A stretch of 64,000 nucleotides of DNA, from assembly GCF_003550065.1 (NCBI RefSeq), contig NZ_QXDC01000002.1, positions 248,001 to 312,000 of the forward strand, in the 5' to 3' direction. Below the pieces are notes generated by a model, which saw only the letters and a list, made by a program, of their open reading frames with translations, had not been told where the DNA came from and ran no database searches. Origin of the DNA: Hephaestia caeni. Its GTDB lineage: Bacteria; Pseudomonadota; Alphaproteobacteria; Sphingomonadales; Sphingomonadaceae. A program made the position numbers and the translations under genes. How positions within the stretch are numbered: position 1 is the first letter of the stretch; every line of letters begins with the position of its first letter. Positions 15,119 through 23,845 of this stretch are shown piece after piece.

Positions 15119-16921
15119 ATGCCCCAATATACCCCGCCGGTGCGCGACACGCGCTTCATCCTCGATCATGTCGTCGGGCTGGCCGGCCACGCCAATCTGC
15201 CGGGATTCGCCAACGCCACCCCCGATGTGGTCGATGCGGTGCTCGACGAGGGCGGCAAGTTCGTCGCCGAGGTGCTGTTTCCGCTCAACCAGCCGGGCGA
15301 TGCCGAAGGATGCACGCGCCACGACGACGGCAGCGTGACGACGCCCGCGGGGTTCAAGGCGGCGTACGACCAGTTCGTCGAATCGGGCTGGGGCACGCTT
15401 TCGGCACCCGAGCAATTCGGCGGACAGGCGATGCCGCACGTCGTCTCGACCGCGTTCCAGGAATATATGATCTCCTCGAACATGGCGTTCGCGATGTATC
15501 CGGGGCTGACCCACGGCGCGATCGCGGCGCTGCTCGTCAAGGGCACGCCCGAACAGCAGGCGACCTATGTGCCCAACATGGTCTCGGGGAAGTGGGGCGG
15601 GACGATGAACCTGACCGAGCCGCAATGCGGGACCGATCTGGGGCTGATCCGCACCAAGGCCGAGCCGCAGGCCGACGGATCGTTCGCGATCACCGGGACC
15701 AAGATATTCATCTCGTCGGGCGAGCACGACCTGACCGAGAATATCATCCACCTCGTCCTCGCCAAGACGCCGGGCGCGCCTGACAGCTCGAAGGGAATTT
15801 CGCTGTTCGTGGTGCCCAAGTTCCTCGTCAACGACGATGGCTCGTTGGGCGCGCGCAACGGGGTGTCGTGCGGATCGATCGAGCACAAGATGGGCATCCA
15901 CGCCAACTCGACCTGCGTGATGAATTACGACGGCGCGACCGGCTGGCTGGTCGGCGAGGAGATGAAGGGGCTCGCCGCGATGTTCATCATGATGAACGCC
16001 GCGCGGCTGGGCGTGGGCTTGCAAGGGCTGGGCGTCGCCGAGGTCGCGTATCAGAACGCGGTCCAGTACGCGCAGGACCGGCGGCAGGGGCGCGCGCTCA
16101 CCGGGCCGGCCGAGCCGACCGAAAAGGCCGATCCGCTGTTCGTCCATCCCGACATTCGGCGGATGCTGATGGATGCCAAGGCGACGATCGAGGGGCTGCG
16201 CGCGCTGTGCCTGTGGGGGGCGTTGCAGGTCGATCTCGAACAGGGCGCGGCGAGCGAGGAGGAGCGGCAGGCCGCCGCCGATCTGGTCGGGCTGCTCACC
16301 CCCGTCATCAAGGGCTATGGCACCGACAAGGGCTATGACATCGCCACCAACGCGCAGCAGGTGTTTGGCGGGCACGGCTACATCGTCGAATCGGGGATGG
16401 AGCAATATGTGCGCGATGCGCGGATCGCGATGATCTACGAAGGCACCAACGGGGTGCAGGCGATGGATCTGGTTGGTCGCAAGCTGGCGCAGAACGGCGG
16501 CCGCGCGGTGCAGGCGTTCTTCAAGCTCGTCGCCGAGGAAGCCGCGGCGGCCAAGGATGACGAGGCACTCGCGGGCATTGCGGGCAAGCTGGAAAAGGCG
16601 CTCGGCGAACTGCAAGCGGCGACGATGTGGTTCATGGGGCAGGGGATGCAGAACCCCAACCAGGTCGGCGCGGGCGCGCATCCGTACATGCATCTGATGG
16701 GGATCGTCGCGCTGGGGCTGATGTGGCTGCGGATGGCCAAAGCGGCGGGCGCGGCGCTGGCGGACGGCGCGGAGGACACCGCATTCCTGGAGGCCAAACG
16801 CGTCACCGCACGCTATTTCGCCGATCGTATCATGCCCGAGGCGGACGCGCTGCGCCGCAAGATCGAAGGCGGCAGCGAGGCGATGATGGCCTTGCCGCCG
16901 GAGATGTTCGCGGCGGGGTGA
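15119..16921 (+). CDS. Acyl-CoA dehydrogenase, long form with C-terminal extra domain
   Basis: 600 residues, much longer than the usual 380. The N-terminal and middle domains show [19 protein letters not shown] (flavin/substrate region), [15 protein letters not shown]-like segments and [19 protein letters not shown]. The C-terminal domain holds [20 protein letters not shown] and [20 protein letters not shown], with the glutamate of YEGTNG as probable catalytic base. The last about 130 residues match the acetyl-CoA dehydrogenase C-terminal-like domain found in this long subfamily. It oxidises acyl-CoA to enoyl-CoA with FAD in beta-oxidation, passing electrons to ETF. It is probably co-transcribed with the MerR gene. 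The chain-length preference is unknown. Confidence 0.93.
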   Translation: MPQYTPPVRDTRFILDHVVGLAGHANLPGFANATPDVVDAVLDEGGKFVAEVLFPLNQPGDAEGCTRHDDGSVTTPAGFKAAYDQFVESGWGTLSAPEQFGGQAMPHVVSTAFQEYMISSNMAFAMYPGLTHGAIAALLVKGTPEQQATYVPNMVSGKWGGTMNLTEPQCGTDLGLIRTKAEPQADGSFAITGTKIFISSGEHDLTENIIHLVLAKTPGAPDSSKGISLFVVPKFLVNDDGSLGARNGVSCGSIEHKMGIHANSTCVMNYDGATGWLVGEEMKGLAAMFIMMNAARLGVGLQGLGVAEVAYQNAVQYAQDRRQGRALTGPAEPTEKADPLFVHPDIRRMLMDAKATIEGLRALCLWGALQVDLEQGAASEEERQAAADLVGLLTPVIKGYGTDKGYDIATNAQQVFGGHGYIVESGMEQYVRDARIAMIYEGTNGVQAMDLVGRKLAQNGGRAVQAFFKLVAEEAAAAKDDEALAGIAGKLEKALGELQAATMWFMGQGMQNPNQVGAGAHPYMHLMGIVALGLMWLRMAKAAGAALADGAEDTAFLEAKRVTARYFADRIMPEADALRRKIEGGSEAMMALPPEMFAAG

Positions 16922-16929
16922 TCGGTCGC

Positions 16930-17034
16930 CGTCATCCGGCACCTCCGCTCGTCATCCCCGCGGAATCTCAACCGTAGTGGGTGGGTTGATCGGGGGAGAT
17001 GGGTCCCCGCTTTCGCGGGGATGACGGGGGCGGC
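16930..17034. repeat. Dispersed palindromic repeat after the acyl-CoA dehydrogenase
   Basis: A CGTCATCCCCGCGGAAT-type arm near 16955 pairs with CCCCGCTTTCGCGGGGATGA around 17008-17027. Both belong to the same family as the hairpins in the korB-SDR gap. It lies between convergent genes and may double as a bidirectional terminator. Confidence 0.6.
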
Positions 17035-17037
17035 GCG

Positions 17038-18402
17038 TTACCGCTCCTGCGGCAACGCGATTTGCGGGACGGTGATGGCGGGCGGTTCGTCCTTGCGGCG
17101 CACGCCCGCGAGTGGCGTCGGGGCGGGTTTGGCCGGTTGCGCCGCTACCATCGGGATCGGCGCGGTATCGGGGCCGAGATCGCGCAGGAAGATATCCTCC
17201 ACCTTCTTCGGTGTCGCGGGCATCAGCACTTGCAGCTTCATACACTGGTTGAGCTGCGGCCGATCGAACTCGCCGCAATTCCATAGCGCCTTGTCGTAAC
17301 CGTTGGCGGTGTCGCGCAGATAGCTGAACGACATCATCGCCACCTGCTGCTGGCTGAGCGGCAGCTTGGCGGGGGTCGCGCTGGCATCGGTCCACGCCAT
17401 GAACTTGCAATAAGGTCGCGACCCGCACGTCCGCGCCGCGAGCGCGGGATAGGTGGCGGGGGCGATGCTCTTGTCGAGCGTGACGAGGAAACTGTCGGGA
17501 TCGGCGGCGGTCGAGACCGGCAGTGCGGCATTGTCGAGCGTGGCGGCATCGACGCTGCCCGGCGCACCCATCGCGAGGCCGATCGCGGCGCGGTGCGCGT
17601 CGGAAAGCGGCGCGAGTATCGCGATTGCGGGCTCGCTCGACAGGACATCCCGGTTGAAGGCGGGCGGCGTTCCCCACCAGCCGGTCCATCGGAAGAACAG
17701 ATGGGTGCCCACCGCGGTCACCTTATCCAGGCTCGAACTCCAATAGGGGACCACCCAATCGGTGTGGTAATGCGTCGCATAGCCGACCGCCTTGTCGACA
17801 TGGCCGGTGAGCGCCGCCTTCGCGACGTCGCGCGCGCGATCCCAGGCCGCGTTGGAGAAGCGCCGCGTGAGCGCGCCGTCGCAGGTGAAGGTGAACTGGC
17901 AGCCGGTCGAGCGCTCCGATCCCTGGAAGACGACGCCGCACACCGTCTTGGGGAAGGCGGGGTGGCGGACGCGGTTGAGCACCACCTGCGCGACCGCCTG
18001 TTCGCCCTCGGCATCGTCGCCCGCCTCGTAGAGCACCGCCGCGGCGAGACAATCGAGCGCGCGGGCGCGATCGGCGTCGGTATCGGCGGCGGGCAGGCGA
18101 AAGGGTTTCGCGGCCGGGTTGGGATCGGTCGAGAACGGCACCGCGGCGTTGATCAGCCGCGCATCGCCGGGCGCGAGGTTGATGTAGGCGACGGGCTCGA
18201 CCGGTGGCAGTTCGGCCGGCGGCACGACGCGCTGGTGCTTGTGGAGCTTCTTGGCGATCCGGGTCGGCGTCGGCGCGGTCAGCACGATCGCGGTGGGCAG
18301 CGCGACCGCGAGCACGGCAACGAGCGCGAGCACCGCCGCCAGCACGGGGTGCGCGCGCGCAAAGCCGGGCGCGGCGGCCCCGGATGGCAGATCGATCGTC
18401 AT
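17038..18402 (-). CDS. SleB-type cell wall hydrolase, membrane-anchored
   Basis: 454 residues. A single transmembrane helix near the N-terminus (HPVLAAVLALVAVLAVALPT, residues about 18-42) is followed by a proline-rich linker and a Hydrolase_2/SleB domain at about 110-245: ALDCLAAAVLYEAGDDAEGE with the catalytic Glu, QAVAQVVLNRVRHPAFPKTV, and CQFTFTCDGALTRR. This is the usual lytic transglycosylase-like fold acting on peptidoglycan. The C-terminal 200 residues have no recognised domain, but contain several Cys and end in a basic tail. The protein faces the periplasm. In sphingomonads such proteins serve wall turnover rather than spore germination. Confidence 0.85.
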   Translation of the reverse strand: MTIDLPSGAAAPGFARAHPVLAAVLALVAVLAVALPTAIVLTAPTPTRIAKKLHKHQRVVPPAELPPVEPVAYINLAPGDARLINAAVPFSTDPNPAAKPFRLPAADTDADRARALDCLAAAVLYEAGDDAEGEQAVAQVVLNRVRHPAFPKTVCGVVFQGSERSTGCQFTFTCDGALTRRFSNAAWDRARDVAKAALTGHVDKAVGYATHYHTDWVVPYWSSSLDKVTAVGTHLFFRWTGWWGTPPAFNRDVLSSEPAIAILAPLSDAHRAAIGLAMGAPGSVDAATLDNAALPVSTAADPDSFLVTLDKSIAPATYPALAARTCGSRPYCKFMAWTDASATPAKLPLSQQQVAMMSFSYLRDTANGYDKALWNCGEFDRPQLNQCMKLQVLMPATPKKVEDIFLRDLGPDTAPIPMVAAQPAKPAPTPLAGVRRKDEPPAITVPQIALPQER

Positions 18403-18431
18403 CGGCGCGGGGCTTTACCCGCTAAGAGCAT

Positions 18432-18486
18432 GTTTGGGAAATCGCGGAAGAGCGATTTCCGAGGCGGCACCGGCCCACTCCCAAAC
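18432..18486. repeat. Short form of palindromic element family A (copy 2)
   Basis: 55 bp bounded by GTTTGGGAA and CTCCCAAAC. It keeps the internal hairpin GGAAATCGC-ggaaga-GCGATTTCC and the GGCGGCACCGGCCCACTC arm, but lacks the central palindrome of the 140-bp copies at 13775 and 54847. It ends 7 bases from the cysK stop. Confidence 0.8.
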
Positions 18487-18493
18487 AGCGCGC

Positions 18494-19414
18494 TCAGCGC
18501 TCCGGCAGGAAGTCCGGCACCGATAGATAGCGTTCGCCGGTATCGTAATTGAAGCCGAGGATGCGGCTGCCCTTGGGCAGATCGGGGAGTTTCTGCGCGA
18601 TCGCGGCGAGCGTCGCGCCCGAGGAGATGCCGACAAGCATGCCTTCCTCGCGCGCGGCCTTGAGCGCCATCGCCTTGGCGTCATCGCCCTCGACCTGGAT
18701 CGTGCCGTCGAGCGCCTGCGTATGCAGGTTCGCCGGGATGAAGCCCGCCGCGAGCCCCTGGATCGGGTGCGGACCGGGCTTGCCGCCGGAGATGACCGCC
18801 GATTGGGTCGGCTCGACTGCATAGACTTTCAGGCCGGGCCAATGCCGCTTGAGCGTTTCGGCGACCCCGGTGATGTGGCCGCCGGTGCCGACGCCGGTGA
18901 TGATGACGTCGATCGGCGTGTCGCGGAAATCCTCGAGGATCTCGCCCGCGGTGGCGCGGGCGTGGATCTCGACATTGGCCGGGTTCTCGAATTGCTGCGG
19001 CATCCAGCCGCCCTCGGTCGCCTCGACCAGTTCGATCGCGCGCTCGATCGCGCCTTTCATGCCCTTTTCCCTGGGCGTCAGATCGAAGGTCGCGCCATAG
19101 GCGAGCATCAGCCGGCGGCGTTCGAGCGACATGCTCTCGGGCATGACGAGGATGAGCTTGTAGCCCTTGACCGCTGCGACCATCGCGAGGCCGACCCCGG
19201 TGTTGCCGCTGGTCGGTTCGATGATCGTGCCGCCGGGCCGGAGGCTGCCGTCCTGTTCGGCGGCCTCGACCATCGCCAGGGCGATCCGGTCCTTGATCGA
19301 TCCGCCCGGGTTCGCGCGCTCGGACTTGATCCACACTTCCGCGCCGGGGAACAGTTTCTGCATGCGGATGTGCGGCGTGTTGCCGATCGTCTCCAGGATC
19401 GTGTCGGCTTTCAT
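18494..19414 (-). CDS. cysK: Cysteine synthase A (O-acetylserine sulfhydrylase)
   Basis: 306 residues, PLP enzyme that makes cysteine from O-acetylserine and sulfide. It shows [17 protein letters not shown] with the PLP lysine near 42, [19 protein letters not shown], the PLP-phosphate glycine loop [17 protein letters not shown], and [12 protein letters not shown]. The length is that of the CysK family. Its start codon overlaps the stop of the upstream MFS gene by 4 bases (ATGA), so it is translated coupled to the transporter. Confidence 0.95.
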   Translation of the reverse strand: MKADTILETIGNTPHIRMQKLFPGAEVWIKSERANPGGSIKDRIALAMVEAAEQDGSLRPGGTIIEPTSGNTGVGLAMVAAVKGYKLILVMPESMSLERRRLMLAYGATFDLTPREKGMKGAIERAIELVEATEGGWMPQQFENPANVEIHARATAGEILEDFRDTPIDVIITGVGTGGHITGVAETLKRHWPGLKVYAVEPTQSAVISGGKPGPHPIQGLAAGFIPANLHTQALDGTIQVEGDDAKAMALKAAREEGMLVGISSGATLAAIAQKLPDLPKGSRILGFNYDTGERYLSVPDFLPER

Positions 19415-20691
19415 GGCTGGGTCACTCCCTTTTCCGGTCCGAGATCGACGATGTCGGGCGGATCGAAGGTCTTTGCAAGTTTCAACTCGGGAAAGAGTCG
19501 CGACCAGACCAGCGTGATCGCGATTGCCGCGACGCCGCCGACCGCAACCGCGGCGACGGGGCCGAGCAGCGACGCCATCAGCCCCGTCTCCGCCTCGCCC
19601 AGTTCGTTCGAGGCCGAGACGGTGAGCTGGGAAACGGCACCGACGCGGCCGCGCATCTCATCGGGGGTGTGAAGCTGGATGAGCGACTGGCGCACGTAAA
19701 CCGAAACGATATCGGCGCCGCCCGCGACGATCAGCGCGGCAAGGCTGAGCGGGAACCAGGTCGACAGGCCGAAAGTGAGGATCGCGGCGGCGAAGATCAG
19801 CACCGCGGCGAGCATCTTGACCCCGACGTTGGATTTCATCGGCCAGATCGAGAACCAGACCGAGCCGATCGCGGCGCCGATCCCCATGCCGGCGGCGAGC
19901 ACGCCCAGGCCCGTCGCGCCGACGTGGAGGATGTCGCGGGCATAGACCGGCAGCAGCGCGGTCGCGCCGGCGAGCAGGACGACGAACAGATCGAGCGTGA
20001 TCGCGGCGAGCACCAGCCGGTTGTTGCGGACATAATTGAAGCCGTCGGCGATGCGCTGAAGCGGATGACGGTGCTTCTGCACTGCCGGCTGCGGCACCTC
20101 GCCGATCAGGAAGATCATGCCGAGCGCGAAGGCGAACATGACGGAAATCGTGCCGTAGGCGATATCGGGATGGATCGCGTAGAGCACGCCGCCGACGCTG
20201 GGGCCGGCGATCGTGCCGGTCTGCCAGGCGATCGAGCTGACGGCGATCGCGGTCGGCAGGCTCTCGCGCGGGACGAGATTGGGGGCGAGCGCCGAATAGG
20301 CCGGCCCCGAAAAGGCGCGCGCGACGCCGACGAAGCCGGCAGCGAGGAACAGGAAAGGCAGCGACAGGTCGCCCGCGGCGGTGAGCAGCCCCAGCATCGC
20401 GGCGTTGAGCGTGAGCAGGGCGGTGGTGCCGCGCACGATCCAGCGCCGGTCGAACGTGTCCGCGATCAGGCCGACCACCGGCGTCAGCAGGAATAGCGGC
20501 ACGAACTGCACCAGGCCGATCATGCCGAGCAGAAACGCCGATTCCCTGATGCTGTGGGTTTGGCGGGCGATCTCATAGACCTGCCAGCCGATGATGATCG
20601 CCTGCGCGCTGATCGCGATCGTGCCGGAAAAGCGCGACAGCCAGTAAGCGCGGAAGTTGGCGATACGCAGGGGATGGACGGGCGCGGACAT
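19411..20691 (-). CDS. MFS transporter, EntS-like exporter family
   Basis: 426 residues with about 12 hydrophobic helices. It starts [20 protein letters not shown], the conserved entry of the enterobactin-exporter-like (MFS_3) group. The loop 2 motif reads [20 protein letters not shown], and [20 protein letters not shown] and [14 protein letters not shown] are further family markers. An inner-membrane drug/metabolite efflux pump is expected. Coupling with cysK (4-base overlap) suggests export of a sulfur or cysteine-related compound, but this is only a context guess. Confidence 0.85.
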   Translation of the reverse strand: MSAPVHPLRIANFRAYWLSRFSGTIAISAQAIIIGWQVYEIARQTHSIRESAFLLGMIGLVQFVPLFLLTPVVGLIADTFDRRWIVRGTTALLTLNAAMLGLLTAAGDLSLPFLFLAAGFVGVARAFSGPAYSALAPNLVPRESLPTAIAVSSIAWQTGTIAGPSVGGVLYAIHPDIAYGTISVMFAFALGMIFLIGEVPQPAVQKHRHPLQRIADGFNYVRNNRLVLAAITLDLFVVLLAGATALLPVYARDILHVGATGLGVLAAGMGIGAAIGSVWFSIWPMKSNVGVKMLAAVLIFAAAILTFGLSTWFPLSLAALIVAGGADIVSVYVRQSLIQLHTPDEMRGRVGAVSQLTVSASNELGEAETGLMASLLGPVAAVAVGGVAAIAITLVWSRLFPELKLAKTFDPPDIVDLGPEKGVTQP

Positions 20692-20833
20692 GCGCGAGCC
20701 CTTTAGAGGTGCCCGTGCGATCGCCGCAAGTGAGCGATCGCTTGGGCGCGATGTGGCTCAGGTTTCAGCGCGGGTGGCGCATGGCGGCGCAAGGTGCCAG
20801 AAACGTCGCCGAGACGAATCGGGGAGCTGGTGA

Positions 20834-22591
20834 ATGCGCAAGGCGTTGTTGACGGGAATTGCACTGGCCGCGCTGGCGACGATGGGGGCGTGTTCGCCGA
20901 GCGACGGCAATGGCAACACCGATCTCACCATCGTCGACAAGCAGGCCGGCGACCCGAAATGGACGCCCTTCGTCGACGATTTCATCGCCGGCTGGTTCCG
21001 GCTCGATCCCGGTTTCGCGGTCTATCAGGGCAAGCACGAATTCGACGGCCAGCTCCCCGACTGGACCGACGCCGGGCTCGCGAAGCAGAAGGCGTTCCTG
21101 CACCAGGCGATCCAGAGCGCGCAGCATTTCACGCCCGAAACGCTGAGCCCGCAACAGCGCTTCGAGCGCGATTATCTGGTTCAGGTCGCCAAGGGCAAAT
21201 TGTTCTGGCTCGAGGATGCCGACAGCCCCCATACCAACCCCGCTTATTATGTCGGCGGCGGGCTGGACCCCAACGTCTATATCGCGCGCAACTATGCCGA
21301 CAAGCCGACGCGGATGAAGGCGATGATCGCCTTTTTCGGGCAGGTGCCGACGGCCGCCGCGGCGATCAGGGCCAATCTCAAGACCCCGATGCCCCGGAGC
21401 TTCATCGATTACGGCGTCGCGGGGTTCAACGGACTCGGCGATTTCTACGCGGGCGACGCGCGCCAGGCCTTCGCCGATGTCGACGACAAGGGGCTGCAAC
21501 AGCAATTCGCCGATGCCTCCGCCAAGGCGGCCAAGGCGATGCACGATCTCGGCGCGTGGCTGGCAAGCCAGAAGGCGTCGGCCAACACCGATTTCGCGCT
21601 CGGCTCCGAACGCTTCTCGAAAATGCTGAGCGCGACCGAAGGCGTCGACATTCCGCTCGATCAGCTCGAGGCGATCGGCAAGGCCGATCTCGCCAAGAAC
21701 CAGGCCGCGCTGAAGCAGGCGTGCGCGCAATTCGCGCCCGGCGCCACGATCGTCGCATGCACCGCCAAGATGAAGGCGAACAAGCCCCCCGAAGGCCCGG
21801 TCGCCGCGGCGCGCAAGCAGATCCCCGAATTGCGCGACTTCGTCGTCAGCCACGACATCGTCAGCATCCCCGGCACCGAGGAAGCCAAGGTCGAGGAAAG
21901 TCCACCCTACAATCGGCAGAATTCGGCCTATATCGATCCGCCGGGGCCGTTCGATAAGGGCATTCCGTCGGTCTATTACATCTCGCCGCCCGATCCTGCG
22001 TGGCCAAAGCAGGTCCAGCTCGATTTCATTCCGGCGAAGGACGATCTGCTGTTCACGACGATCCACGAAGTGATGCCGGGGCATTTCGTGCAATTCCTGC
22101 ACGCCAATCGCTCGCCGTCGATCTTCGGCCAGCTCTTCGTCGGCTATGCCTATGCCGAAGGCTGGGCGCATTATGCCGAGCAGATGATGTGGGATGCCGG
22201 CTATTCGGACGGCGACCCCGAGGTTCATATCGGCCAGCTATCCAACGCACTGCTGCGCGATTGCCGCTTCCTGTCGGCGATCGGTCTACACACCAAGGGG
22301 ATGACGCAGGACCAGTCGCGGCAGATGTTCGTCGATGAGTGCTATCAGGACGAAGGCACCGCCCGCCAGCAGGCGGCGCGCGGCACCTATGATCCCGCCT
22401 ATCTCAACTATACGCTCGGCAAGCTGATGATCCTGCGGCTGCGCGACGATTGGACCGCGAGCCGCGGCGGGCGCAAGGCGTGGAAGGCGTTCCACGACCA
22501 GTTCCTGAGCTATGGCGGCCCGCCGATCCCGCTGGTGCGCCAGGCGATGATGGACGAACCCACCGCGCGGGCGCTGTTTCCGGGGCAATAG
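20834..22591 (+). CDS. DUF885 family exported lipoprotein, probable zinc peptidase
   Basis: 585 residues. The N-terminus MRKALLTGIALAALATMGAC is a lipoprotein signal with Cys20 as the anchor. The body carries the DUF885 signature HEVMPGHFVQFLHAN near residue 411 (HExxxGH zinc-binding pattern), followed by AYAEGWAHYAEQMMWDAGY with the third-ligand Glu, and ends SYGGPPIPLVRQAMM. DUF885 proteins are related to gluzincin metallopeptidases, and several copies per genome are common in sphingomonads. It probably works in the periplasm on peptides. It is monocistronic; substrates are unknown. Confidence 0.85.
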   Translation: MRKALLTGIALAALATMGACSPSDGNGNTDLTIVDKQAGDPKWTPFVDDFIAGWFRLDPGFAVYQGKHEFDGQLPDWTDAGLAKQKAFLHQAIQSAQHFTPETLSPQQRFERDYLVQVAKGKLFWLEDADSPHTNPAYYVGGGLDPNVYIARNYADKPTRMKAMIAFFGQVPTAAAAIRANLKTPMPRSFIDYGVAGFNGLGDFYAGDARQAFADVDDKGLQQQFADASAKAAKAMHDLGAWLASQKASANTDFALGSERFSKMLSATEGVDIPLDQLEAIGKADLAKNQAALKQACAQFAPGATIVACTAKMKANKPPEGPVAAARKQIPELRDFVVSHDIVSIPGTEEAKVEESPPYNRQNSAYIDPPGPFDKGIPSVYYISPPDPAWPKQVQLDFIPAKDDLLFTTIHEVMPGHFVQFLHANRSPSIFGQLFVGYAYAEGWAHYAEQMMWDAGYSDGDPEVHIGQLSNALLRDCRFLSAIGLHTKGMTQDQSRQMFVDECYQDEGTARQQAARGTYDPAYLNYTLGKLMILRLRDDWTASRGGRKAWKAFHDQFLSYGGPPIPLVRQAMMDEPTARALFPGQ

Positions 22592-22668
22592 AAGGCCGTT
22601 TGAGGCGCCTTCCGGCGCATGGCGGCATCACGATCCAATTAGAGTCGGATGACTTTACGTTGATCCGT

Positions 22669-22790
22669 TCGCCCTGAGCTTGTCGAAGGGCCGTTCTGCG
22701 ATAGGCCCGCTGATCGCTTGCGGTGCGGAGTACGGTGCTTCGACAACCCCGGATCAAGTCCGGGGACGAGCGGGTTTGGGGAGCGGTTCG
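22669..22790. repeat. Dispersed repeat with CCCTGAGCTTGTCGAAGGG core
   Basis: The 233-base gap 22592-22824 has no gene. It holds the arm TTCGCCCTGAGCTTGTCGAA (22667-22686) and a related inverted TGCTTCGACAA block at about 22737, followed by the hairpin CCCCGGATCAAGTCCGGGG. Arms of this kind are highly repeated in sphingomonad genomes. Confidence 0.6.
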
Positions 22791-22824
22791 ACTTAAAGGC
22801 ATCAAGCTCCAATGGGTCCTGACC

Positions 22825-23694
22825 CTAACCGTCGCGCCGGCGGATGGCGTCGTTCCAGCGCAGCAGGTTGGCGCGCGTCTCCTGTACGAAGGGCGAGCGG
22901 CGGACGGCGCCGAGGAACAGATCCGCGATCAGACGACCCGGCTGGCGCAGCGGACGGCGGAACTGGAGCGAGAGCACGACGCGCGTGCCGCCGGTGTCGT
23001 TCCAGACCTCGTGGGGATGGGTGTCGTCGAACACCAGGGTCTCGCCTTCCGCCCAGCGGACGATGCGATCGCCGATCTTCATGCGGACGTCGCCGTCGCG
23101 CGGCACGATCAGCCCGAGATGGCAGGTGATCAGCCCCTTGGTGACGCCGCGATGGTTCGGGATGTGCGTGCCCGGCGCGAGAATCGAGAAGAAGGCGCTG
23201 TTGAGATTGGGGATGCCCGCGACGAGCGCTGCCGTTCGGGGGCAGCGCGCGAGGTTCTCCTCGATTGCGTAGCCGTAGCCGTGGAGGAAGAACGAGCGCC
23301 ACTTGCCCGGCTCGGCGATACCGCGGTGATCGGGCGAGATCGTGGCGAGCGGGGGCGAGGCCTCACCGACGAGCGCGATCGCGATCGCCTCGTTGCGAAC
23401 GGCACGCCAGTTGGCGCGCAATTCCGCCGTCCAGGGGAAGGCACGCACGTCGAGCACGGCATGGTTGGGCACCAGCGACGCCGCGGCGATGAGGCGATCG
23501 ACCAGCCGGCGCAGACGCTTGCCGACCCGGATGACCAGCGGCCGGTGCGGCGTCGGCATGCGGCCGTCGGGCGCGCGCGGGGGTGAGGACAGGACGCCGA
23601 AATCGGGCAGCGTGCGGCGCGGTTCGGTGATCGGCGCGCCCAAATCGTGCCACAGTGTGGGGTTCGTGGACTTGGCCTCGGCGTGCACGCTCAC
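22825..23694 (-). CDS. Aspartyl/asparaginyl beta-hydroxylase-like 2-oxoglutarate/Fe(II) dioxygenase
   Basis: 289 residues from GTG 23694; the longer frame to 24057 runs into the divergent M16 gene and was rejected. The C-terminal two thirds hold the PF05118-type double-stranded beta helix: WRSFFLHGYGYAIEENLARC, SAFFSILAPGTHIPNHRGVT, ITCHLGLIVP and LVFDDTHPHEVWNDTGGTRV, with His in THIPNH and in DDTHPHEVWN as likely iron ligands and an Arg in the following strand for 2-oxoglutarate. The N-terminal part (RPLVIRVGKRLRRLVDRLIA) is basic. Members act on aspartyl residues or on lipids (the LpxO-type relative hydroxylates lipid A), so the substrate is open. It is divergent from the M16 protease gene. 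Confidence 0.8.
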   Translation of the reverse strand: MSVHAEAKSTNPTLWHDLGAPITEPRRTLPDFGVLSSPPRAPDGRMPTPHRPLVIRVGKRLRRLVDRLIAAASLVPNHAVLDVRAFPWTAELRANWRAVRNEAIAIALVGEASPPLATISPDHRGIAEPGKWRSFFLHGYGYAIEENLARCPRTAALVAGIPNLNSAFFSILAPGTHIPNHRGVTKGLITCHLGLIVPRDGDVRMKIGDRIVRWAEGETLVFDDTHPHEVWNDTGGTRVVLSLQFRRPLRQPGRLIADLFLGAVRRSPFVQETRANLLRWNDAIRRRDG

Positions 23695-23845
23695 TCTCTC
23701 GTCAACTCGCCGGGGTGCGCCTCGGCCCGGCCGCATCGGGCGGCTTCTTGAAGGGCGTCTACGCGCGCTGTTGGTCCAAATCATGGCCGATACCGGGCGC
23801 AGGTTCGTCCGCGACGGCTTGGCGGATGGCAAGCGTTCGGGGTAG